DNA from: Antedon mediterranea
Lineage: Eukaryota; Echinodermata; Crinoidea; Comatulida; Antedonidae
Assembly: GCF_964355755.1 (NCBI RefSeq)
Contig: NC_092676.1
Location: 7,548,288-7,608,287 of the forward strand
Reading direction: 5' to 3'
Length of the DNA: 60,000 nt
Part shown: piece after piece, positions 32,370-37,719 of the stretch
Layout of the letters: each line of letters begins with the position of its first letter
Numbering within the stretch: position 1 is the stretch's first letter
Program-made: the position numbers and the translations under genes
Notes under the pieces: generated by a model
What the model was told of the DNA's origin: nothing
Database searches by the model: none
The model's input: only the letters and a program-made list of their open reading frames with translations

Positions 32370-33838
32370 ATCAACGTTACTGTTCTTGGAATCAGAACAT
32401 TAAAATTTCTTTTCTGTTATCCACCTTTTTTCATAATTTTCTAGTATTTTGTTTTGTTCTATAATTCTCAACATCTAAAATTGTGAACACTTAACTAATA
32501 AATGTACAGTAGGAGATATATTTACTAATGTTGTATAGTTAATTTCGGTAGTATTTTTTGACATATAATTCATTTATACCCTATAAACAGATTATATAAA
32601 TTATTTTAAAATACGAATATAAAAAAAAAACAAAAACAAAAATATTAAAAATGCTTTTCTTACTCCTGTGTCTAGTTTTATGTCTCATGGTTATATTTGT
32701 TTGCTTATCTTCTCGTGCGTTACTTATGTTGCGTTACGTTTCTTTTTTGTTCTCAATATTAATTTATACAATTTTTTTTAAATTGATATTTCATATAAGA
32801 TAAAATGAAACTGCCTATGTGTATTATACAACATTATTATGTAATATATTTTAAATAATATTATATATAATTTTAATATAATAATAATATTTGCAATATT
32901 TTATATCGTAAATACAAATTGTAAGTAGTAGTTGTACCAAGGTGACATCGGGTATGAAGCGTCTCACATACGCACAGAGCCAAAATCGCATCTTGGACTT
33001 GCATAGTGTATGGACTCTAACCTTACGGTTTTCATTAAATATATCATTGCATGCTACCATTCTAAATATCTGACTTTCAAACTTTTGCATTCCTCTTTTT
33101 TCATTTCATCCTTTTTATCTTGGTGAAAAGGGAGGATACTACATTTTCCTCCCCTGAGTTTATAGCCTCTCTACTCGAACACAAATAAGATCACAAATAA
33201 AATAGTTTAACAAGAAAATTTTAATCGTGTATTTTACCGCCATTTTTCATTTTTACATCTAAAATTTTAAATGAAAACTAATATAGTTAATACTGAATTC
33301 AAGCATCTTATTATGTAAATATCCCTGTATTTTAACTACTTTAAACACTTACTTTTAATTGTCACAAATGTACTTATATGTATATAATATATTCACCAAT
33401 GAGAATTTAAATAAACGTGAGATGAACTCACACAAGACAACAAAAAAAGTATTGTGATTTAGTATCTCAATAATTAAAATATTATAATAACCACTTACAT
33501 AGTTGGTATGTTTTCCACATCAATAGTATCTATAAAAATAAAGTTGTAATCATGTTTAACTGCTGTGGAGTAGCTTTAAAAACAAAGATATTCAAATAAT
33601 CAACGAACGTATTCGTAAGACGTTTTGAATAACAGTTTCTGTAGCCAAACTGAAAAAGATGGTTACAACTGTTCGTAATAACAATAATTTTCACTGAAAC
33701 AATATTTAAAAGATGACAATGGATTTGTTGACTTATATTCAAGATATGAATTAGCACAATTATGGAACCCATATTATAAAGTTCTTACGTATAAGAAAAC
33801 AAATGTGCAAGTAGGCCTACCTTACAAAACAAATTCAT
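7233..33838 (-). CDS. Gene A: adhesion GPCR with C-type lectin domain and 14 HYR modules
   Basis: This is a 36-exon model of 5,946 coding bases (1,981 residues) built from GT-AG sites, with phases matching at every junction. Domain order from the N-terminus: short leader, two HYR modules, a C-type lectin domain, twelve HYR modules, a GAIN-like region, a GPS motif, seven membrane helices and an acidic cytoplasmic tail. HYR and lectin domains are extracellular adhesion folds; GAIN/GPS plus 7TM defines adhesion GPCRs (family B2), which couple cell contact to G proteins. The same architecture recurs in gene B downstream on the same strand, which supports the exon choices independently. Introns carry a 7-kb LINE, LINE tails, palindromes and tRNA-like repeats. 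The first two small exons are the least certain part. The ligand and the physiological role are unknown; the lectin and its divergence suggest recognition. Confidence 0.85.
9237..10841 (-). CDS. Gene A exons 26-31: seven-transmembrane core
   Basis: Exons 10738-10841 (TM1), 10491-10599 (TM2), 10163-10386 (TM3-TM4), 9885-9951 (ECL2-TM5), 9658-9740 (TM5-ICL3-TM6 start) and 9237-9396 (TM6-TM7). Family B2 landmarks: LCTTFGVLIHFFYM then LTWLIVECIYFYML (TM3, with the conserved Cys), GWGGAACTSGLFFG (TM4), GCWLKFETGSLVAF (ECL2 Cys-Trp), KKRKEY in the third cytoplasmic loop, ICTWMFSLM (TM6 Trp) and LLFASNGIFVAIYCY (TM7). All acceptors and donors are canonical and phases close. The sequence is about 95% identical to gene B over this core. 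Confidence 0.92.
9470..9602. mobile_element. MITE-like element with CTGTCTACA/TGTAGACAG ends
   Basis: A roughly 130-bp intronic segment begins CCCTGTCTACAATATCAAAC and ends GATAGTGTAGACAGAGTTT, an inverted repeat. Relatives lie at 41418-41510, 46607-46772 and 56938-57070. Confidence 0.65.
11303..11420 (-). CDS. Gene A exon 25: GPS autoproteolysis motif
   Basis: This exon continues from CSFWDEDN into KWSTSGCRRTDVIEI and ends with the GPS signature ECHCDHTTTFGIFV. The four conserved GPS cysteines and the tryptophans (FWD, KW) are all present. Cleavage in this family falls between the residue after His and the following Thr/Ser; here the usual HL-T reads HT-T, so the P1 residue is altered. The sequence is the same in gene B (43232-43349). 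Confidence 0.88.
11536..13790 (-). CDS. Gene A exons 18-24: GAIN-like region
   Basis: Seven small exons: 13617-13790, 13091-13132, 12772-12877, 12384-12539, 12121-12217, 11700-11814 and 11536-11603, with phases closing at each junction. The protein reads LYNGTDDVDILEISAIATER, then EIINVTTTVLARKK, NMAEQIDIVHASEKIL, a VWSFHIQPKEN segment, YMVVSYYEQTVFEE, YIVPVPYELATGLITC and finally HAVCSFWDEDNR. The helical start followed by strand segments and the C-x-FWD entry to the GPS fit the GAIN fold, which folds around the GPS in adhesion GPCRs. The match is structural and positional; sequence similarity of GAIN regions is always weak. Introns here are short and show nothing else coding. Confidence 0.75.
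14195..14466 (-). CDS. Gene A exon 17: last HYR module (cysteine-free) and linker
   Basis: This is a 272-nt exon that enters in phase 1 and leaves in phase 0, the only HYR exon that breaks the symmetric rule. It runs DVDVPYFTNFTEDI to THTFTVTIRN and adds a short AFSDLRVM linker. PDDNSGALP and FSVGVTEVIYTATDESGN are HYR landmarks; no cysteines. It connects the HYR stalk to the GAIN-like region. Gene B copy at 47001-47272. Confidence 0.87.
14728..14973 (-). CDS. Gene A exon 16: HYR module 13
   Basis: This is an 82-codon phase 1-1 exon from DVEKPYFTNCTLDF to VELCQFTITVNG, with HDNSEVTP and FPLYDTLVTYTAVDGAGN. It keeps one cysteine pair. Gene B copy at 47572-47817, about 95% identical in protein. 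Confidence 0.87.
15155..15397 (-). CDS. Gene A exon 15: HYR module 12
   Basis: This is an 81-codon phase 1-1 exon from DRESPVFIYCPTDI to FQDCQFNITVIG, with VTDNVGVHE and FRLGLTTVIYNATDKA. It keeps one cysteine pair. Gene B copy at 47923-48165. Confidence 0.87.
15542..15787 (-). CDS. Gene A exon 14: cysteine-free HYR module 11
   Basis: This is an 82-codon phase 1-1 exon from DIEVPVFYNLTPNI to IEWFTFSILVLG, with WDNSGEPLNV and FYVGLTYVTYTAIDQSGN. It has no cysteines, and N-x-T sites replace them near the first strand. Gene B copy at 48286-48531. Confidence 0.85.
16317..16562 (-). CDS. Gene A exon 13: cysteine-free HYR module 10
   Basis: This is an 82-codon phase 1-1 exon from DEEIPLFTSQPNSTI to NQFSFNITVLG. 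It has FDNSMEEV and FPIGDTTVIYWAYD. No cysteine is present, so the canonical HYR disulphide is gone; several N-x-S/T glycosylation sites are present. Gene B copy at 48960-49205. Confidence 0.85.
16752..17000 (-). CDS. Gene A exon 12: HYR module 9
   Basis: This is an 83-codon phase 1-1 exon starting DSEDPIFFNGSRNLV. The usual first cysteine is replaced by NGS. Two cysteines occur elsewhere (INCTYVPG and TINCVATDDAG), so the disulphide must be rewired. ARDNSEEIP is the DNSG-type turn. Gene B copy: 49637-49885. Confidence 0.85.
17045..17180. repeat. Degenerate GGTTCAGGT-type intronic array, copy A
   Basis: An imperfect short-period repeat (GGTTAGGGTCAGGT, GGTTCAGATTTCTTGTTCAGG) lies in the intron between exons 11 and 12. 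The matching intron of gene B has an expanded version at 49935-50330. Confidence 0.6.
17286..17531 (-). CDS. Gene A exon 11: HYR module 8
   Basis: This is an 82-codon phase 1-1 exon, DNESPVFSGCHDDI to EAQCNFSITIFG. Landmarks are ASDNSGVSP, VFRLGIHEVTYIATDFSG and one cysteine pair. The gene B copy (50436-50684) carries one additional codon after SPLV. Confidence 0.87.
17600..18135 (-). pseudogene. LINE reverse-transcriptase 3' fragment in gene A intron
   Basis: The minus strand from about 18115 reads LRRLRSFGINAEIMSSFYRS, VIESVITYSLTVWFGSAT, then LNRIVKTASRIIGS. This is the C-terminal part of a CR1/L2-like non-LTR reverse transcriptase, with the YRSVIES-TY-WFGS motif. It ends at 17609-17622 in a pentamer tail (TCAAG repeated on the plus strand). 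The insertion is absent at the matching place in gene B (about 50700-50760), so it arose after the duplication. Confidence 0.8.
18299..18544 (-). CDS. Gene A exon 10: HYR module 7
   Basis: This is an 82-codon phase 1-1 exon from DVTAPVFTNCHSDI to GNTATCGFTVTVIG. It has ATDNSLV and YPIGETAIEFNATDKAG. Only its 3' end remains in gene B, joined to the start of the exon 7 homologue. Confidence 0.85.
18625..18745. mobile_element. Small foldback (MITE-like) element in intron
   Basis: A roughly 120-bp segment opens GATTTCCACTAGAGACAAGG and closes TGCGTTGCATCTTAGTGGAA, giving inverted TTCCACTA / TAGTGGAA ends with CAAGCG and TTGCG-type interior. No coding content. Confidence 0.5.
18962..19207 (-). 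CDS. Gene A exon 9: HYR module 6
   Basis: This is an 82-codon phase 1-1 exon, DIQSPDVIFCPDVV at the start and EIQCQFIVRLFG at the end. It contains LDNSGVAP and FPLGDTTVNVTATDGAG, standard HYR landmarks. It is deleted from gene B. Confidence 0.85.
19650..19892 (-). CDS. Gene A exon 8: HYR module 5
   Basis: This is an 81-codon phase 1-1 exon starting DVEDPVITCPSTIT and ending DQCTYDVTVTG. It is a textbook HYR module: paired cysteines, ATDNVGV turn, MPIGVSTITCTA and RDAATNQ. It is deleted from gene B. Confidence 0.85.
20016..20282 (-). CDS. Gene A exon 7: HYR-like module 4
   Basis: This is an 89-codon phase 1-1 exon between acceptor ATTGCAG and donor GTAAGT. It starts DWENAVISSPACSLE, has the HYR landmark ISDNSGSF, then a cysteine-rich second half (TCATGGWNTICPGD, EEGWCTSPQVC). 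It is more cysteine-rich than a standard HYR module. In gene B only a 5' fragment survives, fused to part of exon 10 (50877-50965). Confidence 0.75.
20541..20955 (+). pseudogene. LINE ORF1, N-terminal part
   Basis: The reading frame runs from about 20541 to the inserted element at 20953. Its end (QKIRNLWRIYV, then LRSCNVTVYDRNPY, TRILVKDIPLS) resembles the RRM-like RNA-binding part of Tx1-type ORF1 proteins. The protein resumes after the insertion near 21934. The first part overlaps the assumed LINE start, so the true ORF1 start is uncertain. Confidence 0.65.
20953..21934. mobile_element. Unclassified 0.98-kb insertion in the LINE ORF1
   Basis: ORF1 protein homology stops at ...VKDIPLS and resumes at ADSEIVNKL after 0.98 kb. 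Both joints carry the 10-mer CTTTATCAGT, which looks like a target-site duplication. The insert holds an A-rich tract near its right end (21870-21905) and no convincing reading frame, so a SINE-like or non-autonomous element is possible. Within it, 20958-21060 shows an inverted CTCCAGACGGAG / CTCCGTCTGGGG pair. Confidence 0.55.
21934..22814 (+). pseudogene. LINE ORF1, C-terminal part with two zinc knuckles
   Basis: After the insertion the frame reads ADSEIVNKLKLLGCKPVGEV up to a stop near 22068. A frame change follows, then a clear pair of CX2CX4HX4C knuckles at 22150-22250 (CTKCLKVGHLSCKC and CLKCNQEGHMKNKC). A low-complexity acidic/Asn-rich tail and a basic end (KRNLRKKEKIADYL) follow with at least one more frame change. 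Zinc knuckles bind nucleic acid; here they are a relic. Confidence 0.8.
22855..23751 (+). pseudogene. LINE ORF2, APE-type endonuclease domain
   Basis: This is the target-nicking endonuclease. Visible catalytic-type motifs in order: SLNVRGL, LIQETHF (the metal-binding Glu), NIYAPN, GGDINCVL (Asp/Asn pair), DAWR, FTWRR, RLDYWLVS and TEHQAISL (normally SDH). The frame is open for over 250 codons from 22978, with recognisable sequence from about 22855, and ends at an in-frame TAG at 23749. Confidence 0.88.
23752..27190 (+). pseudogene. LINE ORF2, reverse transcriptase and C-terminal zinc finger
   Basis: After the stop at 23749 the same protein continues through several stops (23961, 25005, 25968, 26266 and about 26973). 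Reverse-transcriptase blocks: KLNKAPGYDGLTVEFY (24890), NWRPITLLTTDYK (25078), LSLDFRKAFDSVSREF (25280, catalytic Asp), CGIRQGCPLSALLF (25452) and LADDTVLFARN (25598, in place of the usual F/YADD). The end carries CELCDVTEDEKHMFFKCK, the post-RT finger. The insertion at 24064-24828 splits YEETSCEGL. Confidence 0.9.
24064..24828. mobile_element. TIR element (AGTCGCGTGC family) nested in the LINE
   Basis: The insertion interrupts the LINE codons for EETSCEGL. The joints carry AAACAAG on both sides, read as a target-site duplication. The element opens with GGCCAACAGCCATTAAGTCGCGTGCT and closes TCCACGCGACTAAAA, with GACAGACC and GACC tracts near both ends. Its interior matches 5460-5790. No protein is encoded. 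Confidence 0.75.
27190..27579 (+). other. LINE 3' untranslated region
   Basis: Between the last ORF2 stop and the target-site copy lie an A-rich stretch (27250-27310), a unique T-rich stretch, AATAAA at 27543 and a short stem GTGAG-TGAAC-CTCAC just before the A-rich terminus at 27571. Tail recognition in LINEs often uses such 3' structure; here this is an inference. Confidence 0.55.
27587..27850 (-). CDS. Gene A exon 6: HYR module 3 with N-terminal extension
   Basis: This is an 88-codon phase 1-1 exon. It begins VVSNGPLPDFVAALEQSC and ends GYCKFTVYVDG before donor GTATGT. The extension before the first cysteine may be a linker after the lectin domain. The donor of this exon is the insertion point of the 7-kb LINE: the copied target site AAACATACC is the complement of the donor, and one intact donor copy remains next to the exon. 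Gene B equivalent: 51931-52194. Confidence 0.85.
28050..28454 (-). CDS. Gene A exon 5: C-type lectin domain
   Basis: One 135-codon exon encodes a complete C-type lectin-like domain: CPGSTFEGNCYIMEC at the start, NCQSMNAEPVSIHSNAENEF (the usual C-x-A-E/hydrophobic-x-I-xS-x-x-E-x-x-F region), a GLEAVG strand, DWTDGTPVDF, and the closing DWEEVSCNAGYCGICK. The EPN or QPD sugar-selecting triplet is absent and the WND position reads WEE, so classical calcium-dependent sugar binding is doubtful; protein or other glycan ligands are possible. The acceptor is ACTATAG and the donor GTAACT, phase 1-1. This exon is by far the most different one between A and B. Confidence 0.9.
28971..29213 (-). CDS. Gene A exon 4: HYR module 2
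   Basis: This is an 81-codon phase 1-1 exon starting DEEIPNITFCPGDV and ending DFSCNRAVCEFSVIL. HYR modules normally hold one disulphide; this one shows three cysteines. The donor is GTTCGT in both A and B, which is a weak site, but its position and phase are conserved. It differs from gene B exon 53314-53556 at few positions. Confidence 0.8.
29650..29886 (-). CDS. Gene A exon 3: HYR-like module 1
   Basis: This is a 79-codon phase 1-1 exon. It opens with a CPGG cysteine and ends in the typical HYR closing strand NCNFGVTITG before donor GTGATT. The middle (SSTHQSGQYFEFGGHTVRIV) fits the HYR pattern of a PxGxxFxxGxTxV turn, but the usual DNSG motif is missing. Only about five residues differ from the gene B copy at 54329-54565. 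The acceptor (CATTGAAAG) has a poor pyrimidine tract in both genes. Confidence 0.75.
30050..30780 (+). pseudogene. Tx1-like LINE ORF2 3' fragment
   Basis: The plus strand reads WEIEFRDEIIDWNEIWNRKV (about 30155), FNFKLLHRILI, then the finger CNKCTNHIENEKHLLIACK (30361-30420), followed by KYKELE-like C-terminal sequence. The layout is the same as the end of the large LINE at 26.7-27.1 kb, but the sequence is clearly different, so it is a second family. It is broken by stops and a local duplication (GATGGAAATTATCCACAA twice near 30310-30350). Confidence 0.7.
30963..31019. repeat. (TA)n microsatellite
   Basis: Uninterrupted TA dinucleotides for about 55 bp, next to the palindromic element that begins at 31036. 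Confidence 0.95.
31036..31394. mobile_element. Long palindrome with hammerhead-like arms (Penelope-type end)
   Basis: Two arms of about 120 bp (31036-31160 and 31272-31394) are near-perfect inverted complements around a loop of about 110 bp. Reading the right arm forward: ACCTGAAGAGTGCGGCCAGC, TACAT, GCTGGTCGTAC, GAAAC. This gives an 11-bp stem (GTGCGGCCAGC / GCTGGTCGTAC, allowing G-U) flanked by CTGAAGA and GAAA. The layout matches a hammerhead ribozyme core, with CTGAAGA in place of CTGATGA. Such sequences are known at the ends of Penelope-like elements. There is no coding content. Confidence 0.65.
31718..31966 (+). repeat. tRNA-bearing repeat, tandem copy 1
   Basis: This unit holds a tRNA-like gene (31771-31842) preceded by CGCCGAGAATGTTAAAGAGT and followed by a shared 3' block through ATATCACCGGGCGGTTTAG. 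It is repeated head to tail at 32081-32325 with almost no differences over roughly 245 bp, so the duplication is recent. Confidence 0.85.
31771..31842 (+). tRNA. tRNA-like gene, anticodon ATC (Glu-type body)
   Basis: It folds as a full cloverleaf: acceptor GCCCCAG/TTGGGGC, D stem GTCT/GGAC, anticodon stem TCTGC/GCAGG with loop ATATCAA (anticodon ATC), and T arm CCGAG-TTCGAGT-CTCGG. A run of five T follows (31845-31849), as in pol III terminators. The body resembles eukaryotic tRNA-Glu, with one change at position 34. ATC would read Asp GAU, but A34 tRNAs for two-codon boxes are normally avoided, so this is more likely a SINE-like tRNA relic than a translation tRNA. Confidence 0.65.
32081..32325 (+). 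repeat. tRNA-bearing repeat, tandem copy 2
   Basis: Head-to-tail copy of the unit at 31718-31966. Here the upstream part is more complete: from about 31985 it includes GATGAGGGCGTATCAATTTG and GAGGACTAGTGCTGTTCCGC. It ends in a (TA)n run at 32320-32352. Confidence 0.85.
32135..32206 (+). tRNA. tRNA-like gene, anticodon ATC, second copy
   Basis: Base-for-base the same 72-nt cloverleaf as 31771-31842, 364 bp downstream, also followed by a five-T run. Internal pol III boxes A (TGGTCTAATGG) and B (GAGTTCGAGTC) are intact. Confidence 0.65.
32353..33480. other. AT-rich intron of gene A, no gene seen
   Basis: Low-complexity AT-rich DNA inside the large first introns of gene A. Small open frames (for example 33090-32851) have no recognisable protein and no support from gene B. 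Confidence 0.6.
33499..33529 (-). CDS. Gene A exon 2: leader continuation ILLMWKTYQL
   Basis: A 31-nt exon lies between acceptor TTTTTATAG and donor GTAAGT. It is open in phase 0 and ends in phase 1, which joins exactly to the GT that opens exon 3 to make a Cys codon. Gene B has the equivalent at 58045-58015 (ILLICKGYQI) with both splice sites kept. It is small and therefore uncertain. Confidence 0.4.
33821..33838 (-). CDS. Gene A exon 1: start codon and MNLFCK leader
   Basis: The minus strand reads ATG AAT TTG TTT TGT AAG followed by donor GTAGGC. Gene B has the same six codons at 58457-58440 before GTACGC, with diverged sequence on both sides. Phase 0 at the donor fits exon 2. The assignment rests on conservation and phase only. 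The combined leader MNLFCKILLMWKTYQL has a short hydrophobic core and would be a weak signal peptide, so a different first exon remains possible. Confidence 0.4.
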
Positions 33839-34149
33839 GTTGCCTCATCTCCGGCCAATTGTCTCTTCATATTCCTCGGTAAATTGTCTTCAAACAGGCA
33901 TTCAAAGACTGTTTAATTTAATCAATTATGCCATATTGATGGGGAAATAGTATATGAATCAATGATACAACAAAAACTTAGGACAAATATTCTGTACGTG
34001 TTTTCTAATGCATCGATTAATTCAAGTGTTTTGTTTTTATTATCTCCCCCGTTCCTTTGGCAATTCGATACAAGGTCAAACTCATTATTATTTTAATTAA
34101 AGGAAATCAATAACGTAACCAAACGAAAAAAAATGATCGCCTTTTGTAC

Positions 34150-35030
34150 CTTTTGAATAATACGATGATCCTTAAAGATGTATTGTTCTCCAAAAACATG
34201 AAAAATAAAGATTAATAAAATCAAACTTTGAATAGATTATTTTGTCATTTTAATAAAGTTAATCACTTCCGTAGAAACAGAAAGCGAAAAAATAATGTTT
34301 TCACTTATAAAATGACAAAATAAATGGTTAAATTCAACTAAAAATCCATTGGCTGGCAGCCAATTTGACTATTTTTTTTCCTTTAAATTACTGTTTTTCA
34401 GGTAAATACATTTTTTTCGATCTAGTTTTTGGTCAAATTGGATAAACTATTATGTGATATTAAAATGGCATATTCAACAGAAATTTTTTTAATAATTCTT
34501 TTTCAGGGGGACAATACATCTTTAAAACAATATTCAACAGTGAGAAATTTAGTAAAGAAAATTTAAATTTAAGAAAATTGAACGAAAACAACATATCTTT
34601 GGATAATCAATTAATGTCACATGACTATTAAGGTATGAAGATAAATTTAATAAGATTTTGAATAGGCCATTTTGTTATTTTAATCAAGTTAATCAATTCA
34701 GTGTTTTCACTTCTAAAATGACAAAACAAACGGTTAAATTCAACCAAAACCCATATTCTGGCAGCCAATTAGAATATTTTGAGTTTAAAGTTATTTAGGT
34801 AAATACTTTTTTTTAAATCCAATTTTTGGTAAAAGATTTTTACTTTACTACGCTAACGACAAAAATATTTACTGTTTATGGTCGTTAGCAATTCAAACTA
34901 TGTGTCTTTAGTCTATAGTTTGTTCAAAATTATGAAGTATTGTAGCCTCATAATTGATTTTTTTTTCTTCTTAGGCAATCAATCGTTTACCATGTGTAAT
35001 TAGGAAATTAACATTTTGAATCTGCATCGA
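34150..35030. repeat. Intergenic AT-rich DNA with a direct duplication
   Basis: About 34205-34440 and 34640-34830 are diverged direct copies, sharing AAATGACAAAA, GGTTAAATTCAA, CTGGCAGCCAATT and AGGTAAATAC blocks. No open frame is credible. This lies just upstream of gene A, beyond the part shared with gene B, which ends at about 34150. Confidence 0.6.
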
Positions 35031-35036
35031 TTTTAA

Positions 35037-35400
35037 TTGTTCTTTAATAGGCAAATTGTGATGCTTTTATTTTCCACTGATTACTATATCATAAATGGGC
35101 ATGCGCAGACGCACATAATGTGTTCTGCGCATGTTACCATAATATTGTATACATATTTTAAAATTTCGATGTTTGGCCATTTTTCGACCCTTTCATTCGT
35201 AACTGGTTACTATATCATAATTAGCATGTTACCTCAACATACATAGGCCTATTTTAAAATGTCGATTGTCCATTTTTCGAAAATATAGTACAGTGTAGGC
35301 CTACATGGATTTTTTCCAAAAAAATGGTCAAATCTCGAATCTCGACCCATTTATTTTTCGACGTAGGCCTAATAGTCTAGGCAAAAAATGTGAAAAAAAT
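35037..35400. repeat. Satellite-related monomers, left of foldback element
   Basis: Two copies of a block with TGCGCAGACGCACATAATGTG, ATATTTTAAAATTTCGATGT and CATTTTTCG, related to the satellite at 1.3-5.0 kb. Similar blocks in the same direction follow the foldback element at 37300-37560. Confidence 0.65.
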
Positions 35401-35403
35401 GAG

Positions 35404-37266
35404 TTAGGGGGAGTGGAATGTTAGAGGCTGTCAACATAGCCAGATATCCTAATTAAACCCTTCTGATCACTCTAAGCCCTGTTGACACTTAATTTTTTGC
35501 CTCGTCTTGAAATGGCGGCCATTTTTCAAAATGGCCGCCATTTTTTTATAAAATGTGGATAAAATCAGATCTAAATAAGGTAGATACACAATCTTGGTGT
35601 CTAAACACATGTACTTCAGACACGGAATCCATTAGGCCTTGTTGACACTTCAGTTTTTGCCTCTTATTAAAATGGCAGCCATTTTTCAAAATGGCCGCCA
35701 TTTTTATATAAAATGTGCATAAAATCAGATCTAAATAAGGTAGATACACAATCTTGGTGTCTAAACACATGTACTTCAGACATGGAATCCATTAGGCCTT
35801 GTTGACACTTTAGTTTTTGCCTCGTATTAAAATGGCAGCCATTTTTCAAAATGGCCGCCATTTTTATATAAAATGTGGATAAAATCAGATCTAAATAAGG
35901 TAGATACACAATCTTGGTGTCTAAACACATGTACTTCAGACACGGAATCCATTAGGCCTTGTTGACACTTCAGATTTTGCCTCGTATTTTATAGAAATGT
36001 GCATAAAATCGGATCTAAATAAGGTATATGCCCGATCTTGGTGTCTAAACACATGTTTTTTTCAGGCAAGGAATCCATTAAATCTATAATAAATAAATTT
36101 AAATAGTTTAATTAATTAATTTTTAAAGTTAAGTGCACAGTAGCTAACATTTTTCAAAATGGTTACCTAATTTATCTGTTCATGAAATCGAAAATCTGGA
36201 ATTTGTTTTACAAATTGGTAAAGGTTTAGTTTGTATAGAGCCATGACTAGGATTTTAAAGCCTCAGCTTTTGTTGAATTCATTTGCATGTAACTTCACAG
36301 ATGTTTCATCTTGACTGTGTAGGCCCTCCTATTAGGCCTACATAAACTAATATTATTTACCTCCGCTAAGGAGATATATATGTAGTCTATCGCGTACCCA
36401 AATCAGCTGGATTTGAACTATGTCAAGCTAATATCTAAAGCAAAAAAATGTATCATTCAACATACTCCCTATCAGTGGATATATTTTGCCAAGTACTTCA
36501 CTCAGTTTCTGAGTGCTTTCATTTGTTTGTCTGTTTGTTAGCAGGATTACTCAAAAAGTTATTGCAAGATCTTTACCAAAATTAGGGTTAGATAGATATG
36601 TGGTCAAGTTCCACTCCTTTACATTTTAGAGGCAATCCGGACCACGGTCCCAATTTTGGACCACTTTTTAGTATTATTTTCAGACCTGCTATTTTTAAGA
36701 GATAGGAGAGAATTTTCAAAAGCCGGCGAGCAGTCTTAAAGTAAAGTAAACTGAATCTGCATTTTCTCGAGAACTACTTGTCCAAAAAACTTTTTTAGAT
36801 CTGATTTTATGCATATTTTATATAAAAATGGCGGCCATTTTAAAAAATGGCTGCCATTTTAATACGAGGCAAAAACTGAAGTGTCAACAAGGCCTAATGG
36901 ATTCCGTGTCTGAAGTACATGTGTTTAGACACCAAGATTGTGTATCTACCTTGTTTAGAACTGATTTTATGCACATTTTATATAAAATTGGCGGCCATTT
37001 TGAAAAATGGCCGCCATTTCAATACTAGGCAAAAATTGAAGTTTGAACAAGGCCTAATGAATTCCGTGTCTGAAGTACATGTGTTTAGACACCAAGATCG
37101 TGCATCTATCTTATTTAGATCCGATTTTATGCACATTTTATATAAAATTGGCGGCCATTTCAAGACGAGGCAAAAAATTAAGTGTCAACAGGGCCTAGAG
37201 TGATCAGAAGGGATTAATTAGGATATCTGGCTATGTTGACAGCCTCTAACATTCCACTCCCCCTAA
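35404..37266. mobile_element. Foldback element with 121-bp subrepeats in both arms
   Basis: The outer ends are inverted complements: TTAGGGGGAGTGGAATGTTA at 35404 and TAACATTCCACTCCCCCTAA at 37247-37266. The matching inverted sequence continues through the AGCCAGATATCC and TTGACACTTAATTTTTTGCC blocks. Each arm then consists of tandem units of about 121 bp (for example the left-arm frames at 35546 and 35667 are offset by 121), each with ATGGCGGCCATTTT-type palindromes. The left arm has about four units and the right arm about two and a half. A middle part of roughly 0.7 kb separates them. Layout as in Drosophila FB-type foldback elements. No transposase is present. Confidence 0.8.
36355..36640. 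repeat. CCTCCGCTAAGGAG-type repeat inside the foldback middle
   Basis: Contains ACCTCCGCTAAGGAGATATA, then TTTGTTTGTCTGTTTGTTAGCAGGATTAC and CAAAAAGTT. The same succession of phrases appears in degraded form at 52850-52935 (ACCTTCGCCAGAGGTTATG... CAGGATTACTCAAAAAGTT). From memory, this is a repeat found widely in invertebrate genomes. Confidence 0.5.
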
Positions 37267-37299
37267 ATTGATTTCTAAGCATCTTTTCAGATTTTTGTC

Positions 37300-37560
37300 C
37301 TAGACTATAACTGGTTACTAAATCATAAACTTGCATGCGCAGACGCACTTAATGTGTTCTGCGCATGTTACCATAATATTATATACACATTTTAAAATGT
37401 TGTTATTTGTACTATACAGGAATTTTTCAAAAAATTTACAAATTTCGACCCTTATACTTTTCGACGTAACTAGTTACTATATCACAAATTGGCATACTCA
37501 GACGCAAAATAATGTGTTCTGAGCATGTTACAATAATATTATACTTCTATATACTGTAGC
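37300..37560. repeat. Satellite-related monomers, right of foldback element
   Basis: Carries GCATGCGCAGACGCACTTAATGTG and a second diverged copy at 37490-37530, in the same direction as the blocks at 35.04-35.40 kb. The foldback element therefore appears to have landed inside a small array. Confidence 0.6.
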
Positions 37561-37719
37561 TGAAATAAACTTTGATGCCAGGTTTTATTATACTGTACAA
37601 TCTACTATTGCATTTTTTATTCAACAAAAAAATATTTAAAAAATCGTGAATACAATTTTACATTTTGTATTTTCCATTATTATTGTTATATTATAATATA
37701 CTTATAATATTAATATAAA

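Noticed and set aside
35546-37203. Open frames containing MAAILKNGCHF-type repeats as a protein family
   Set aside because: They follow the 121-bp subrepeats of the foldback element and appear on both arms and strands.
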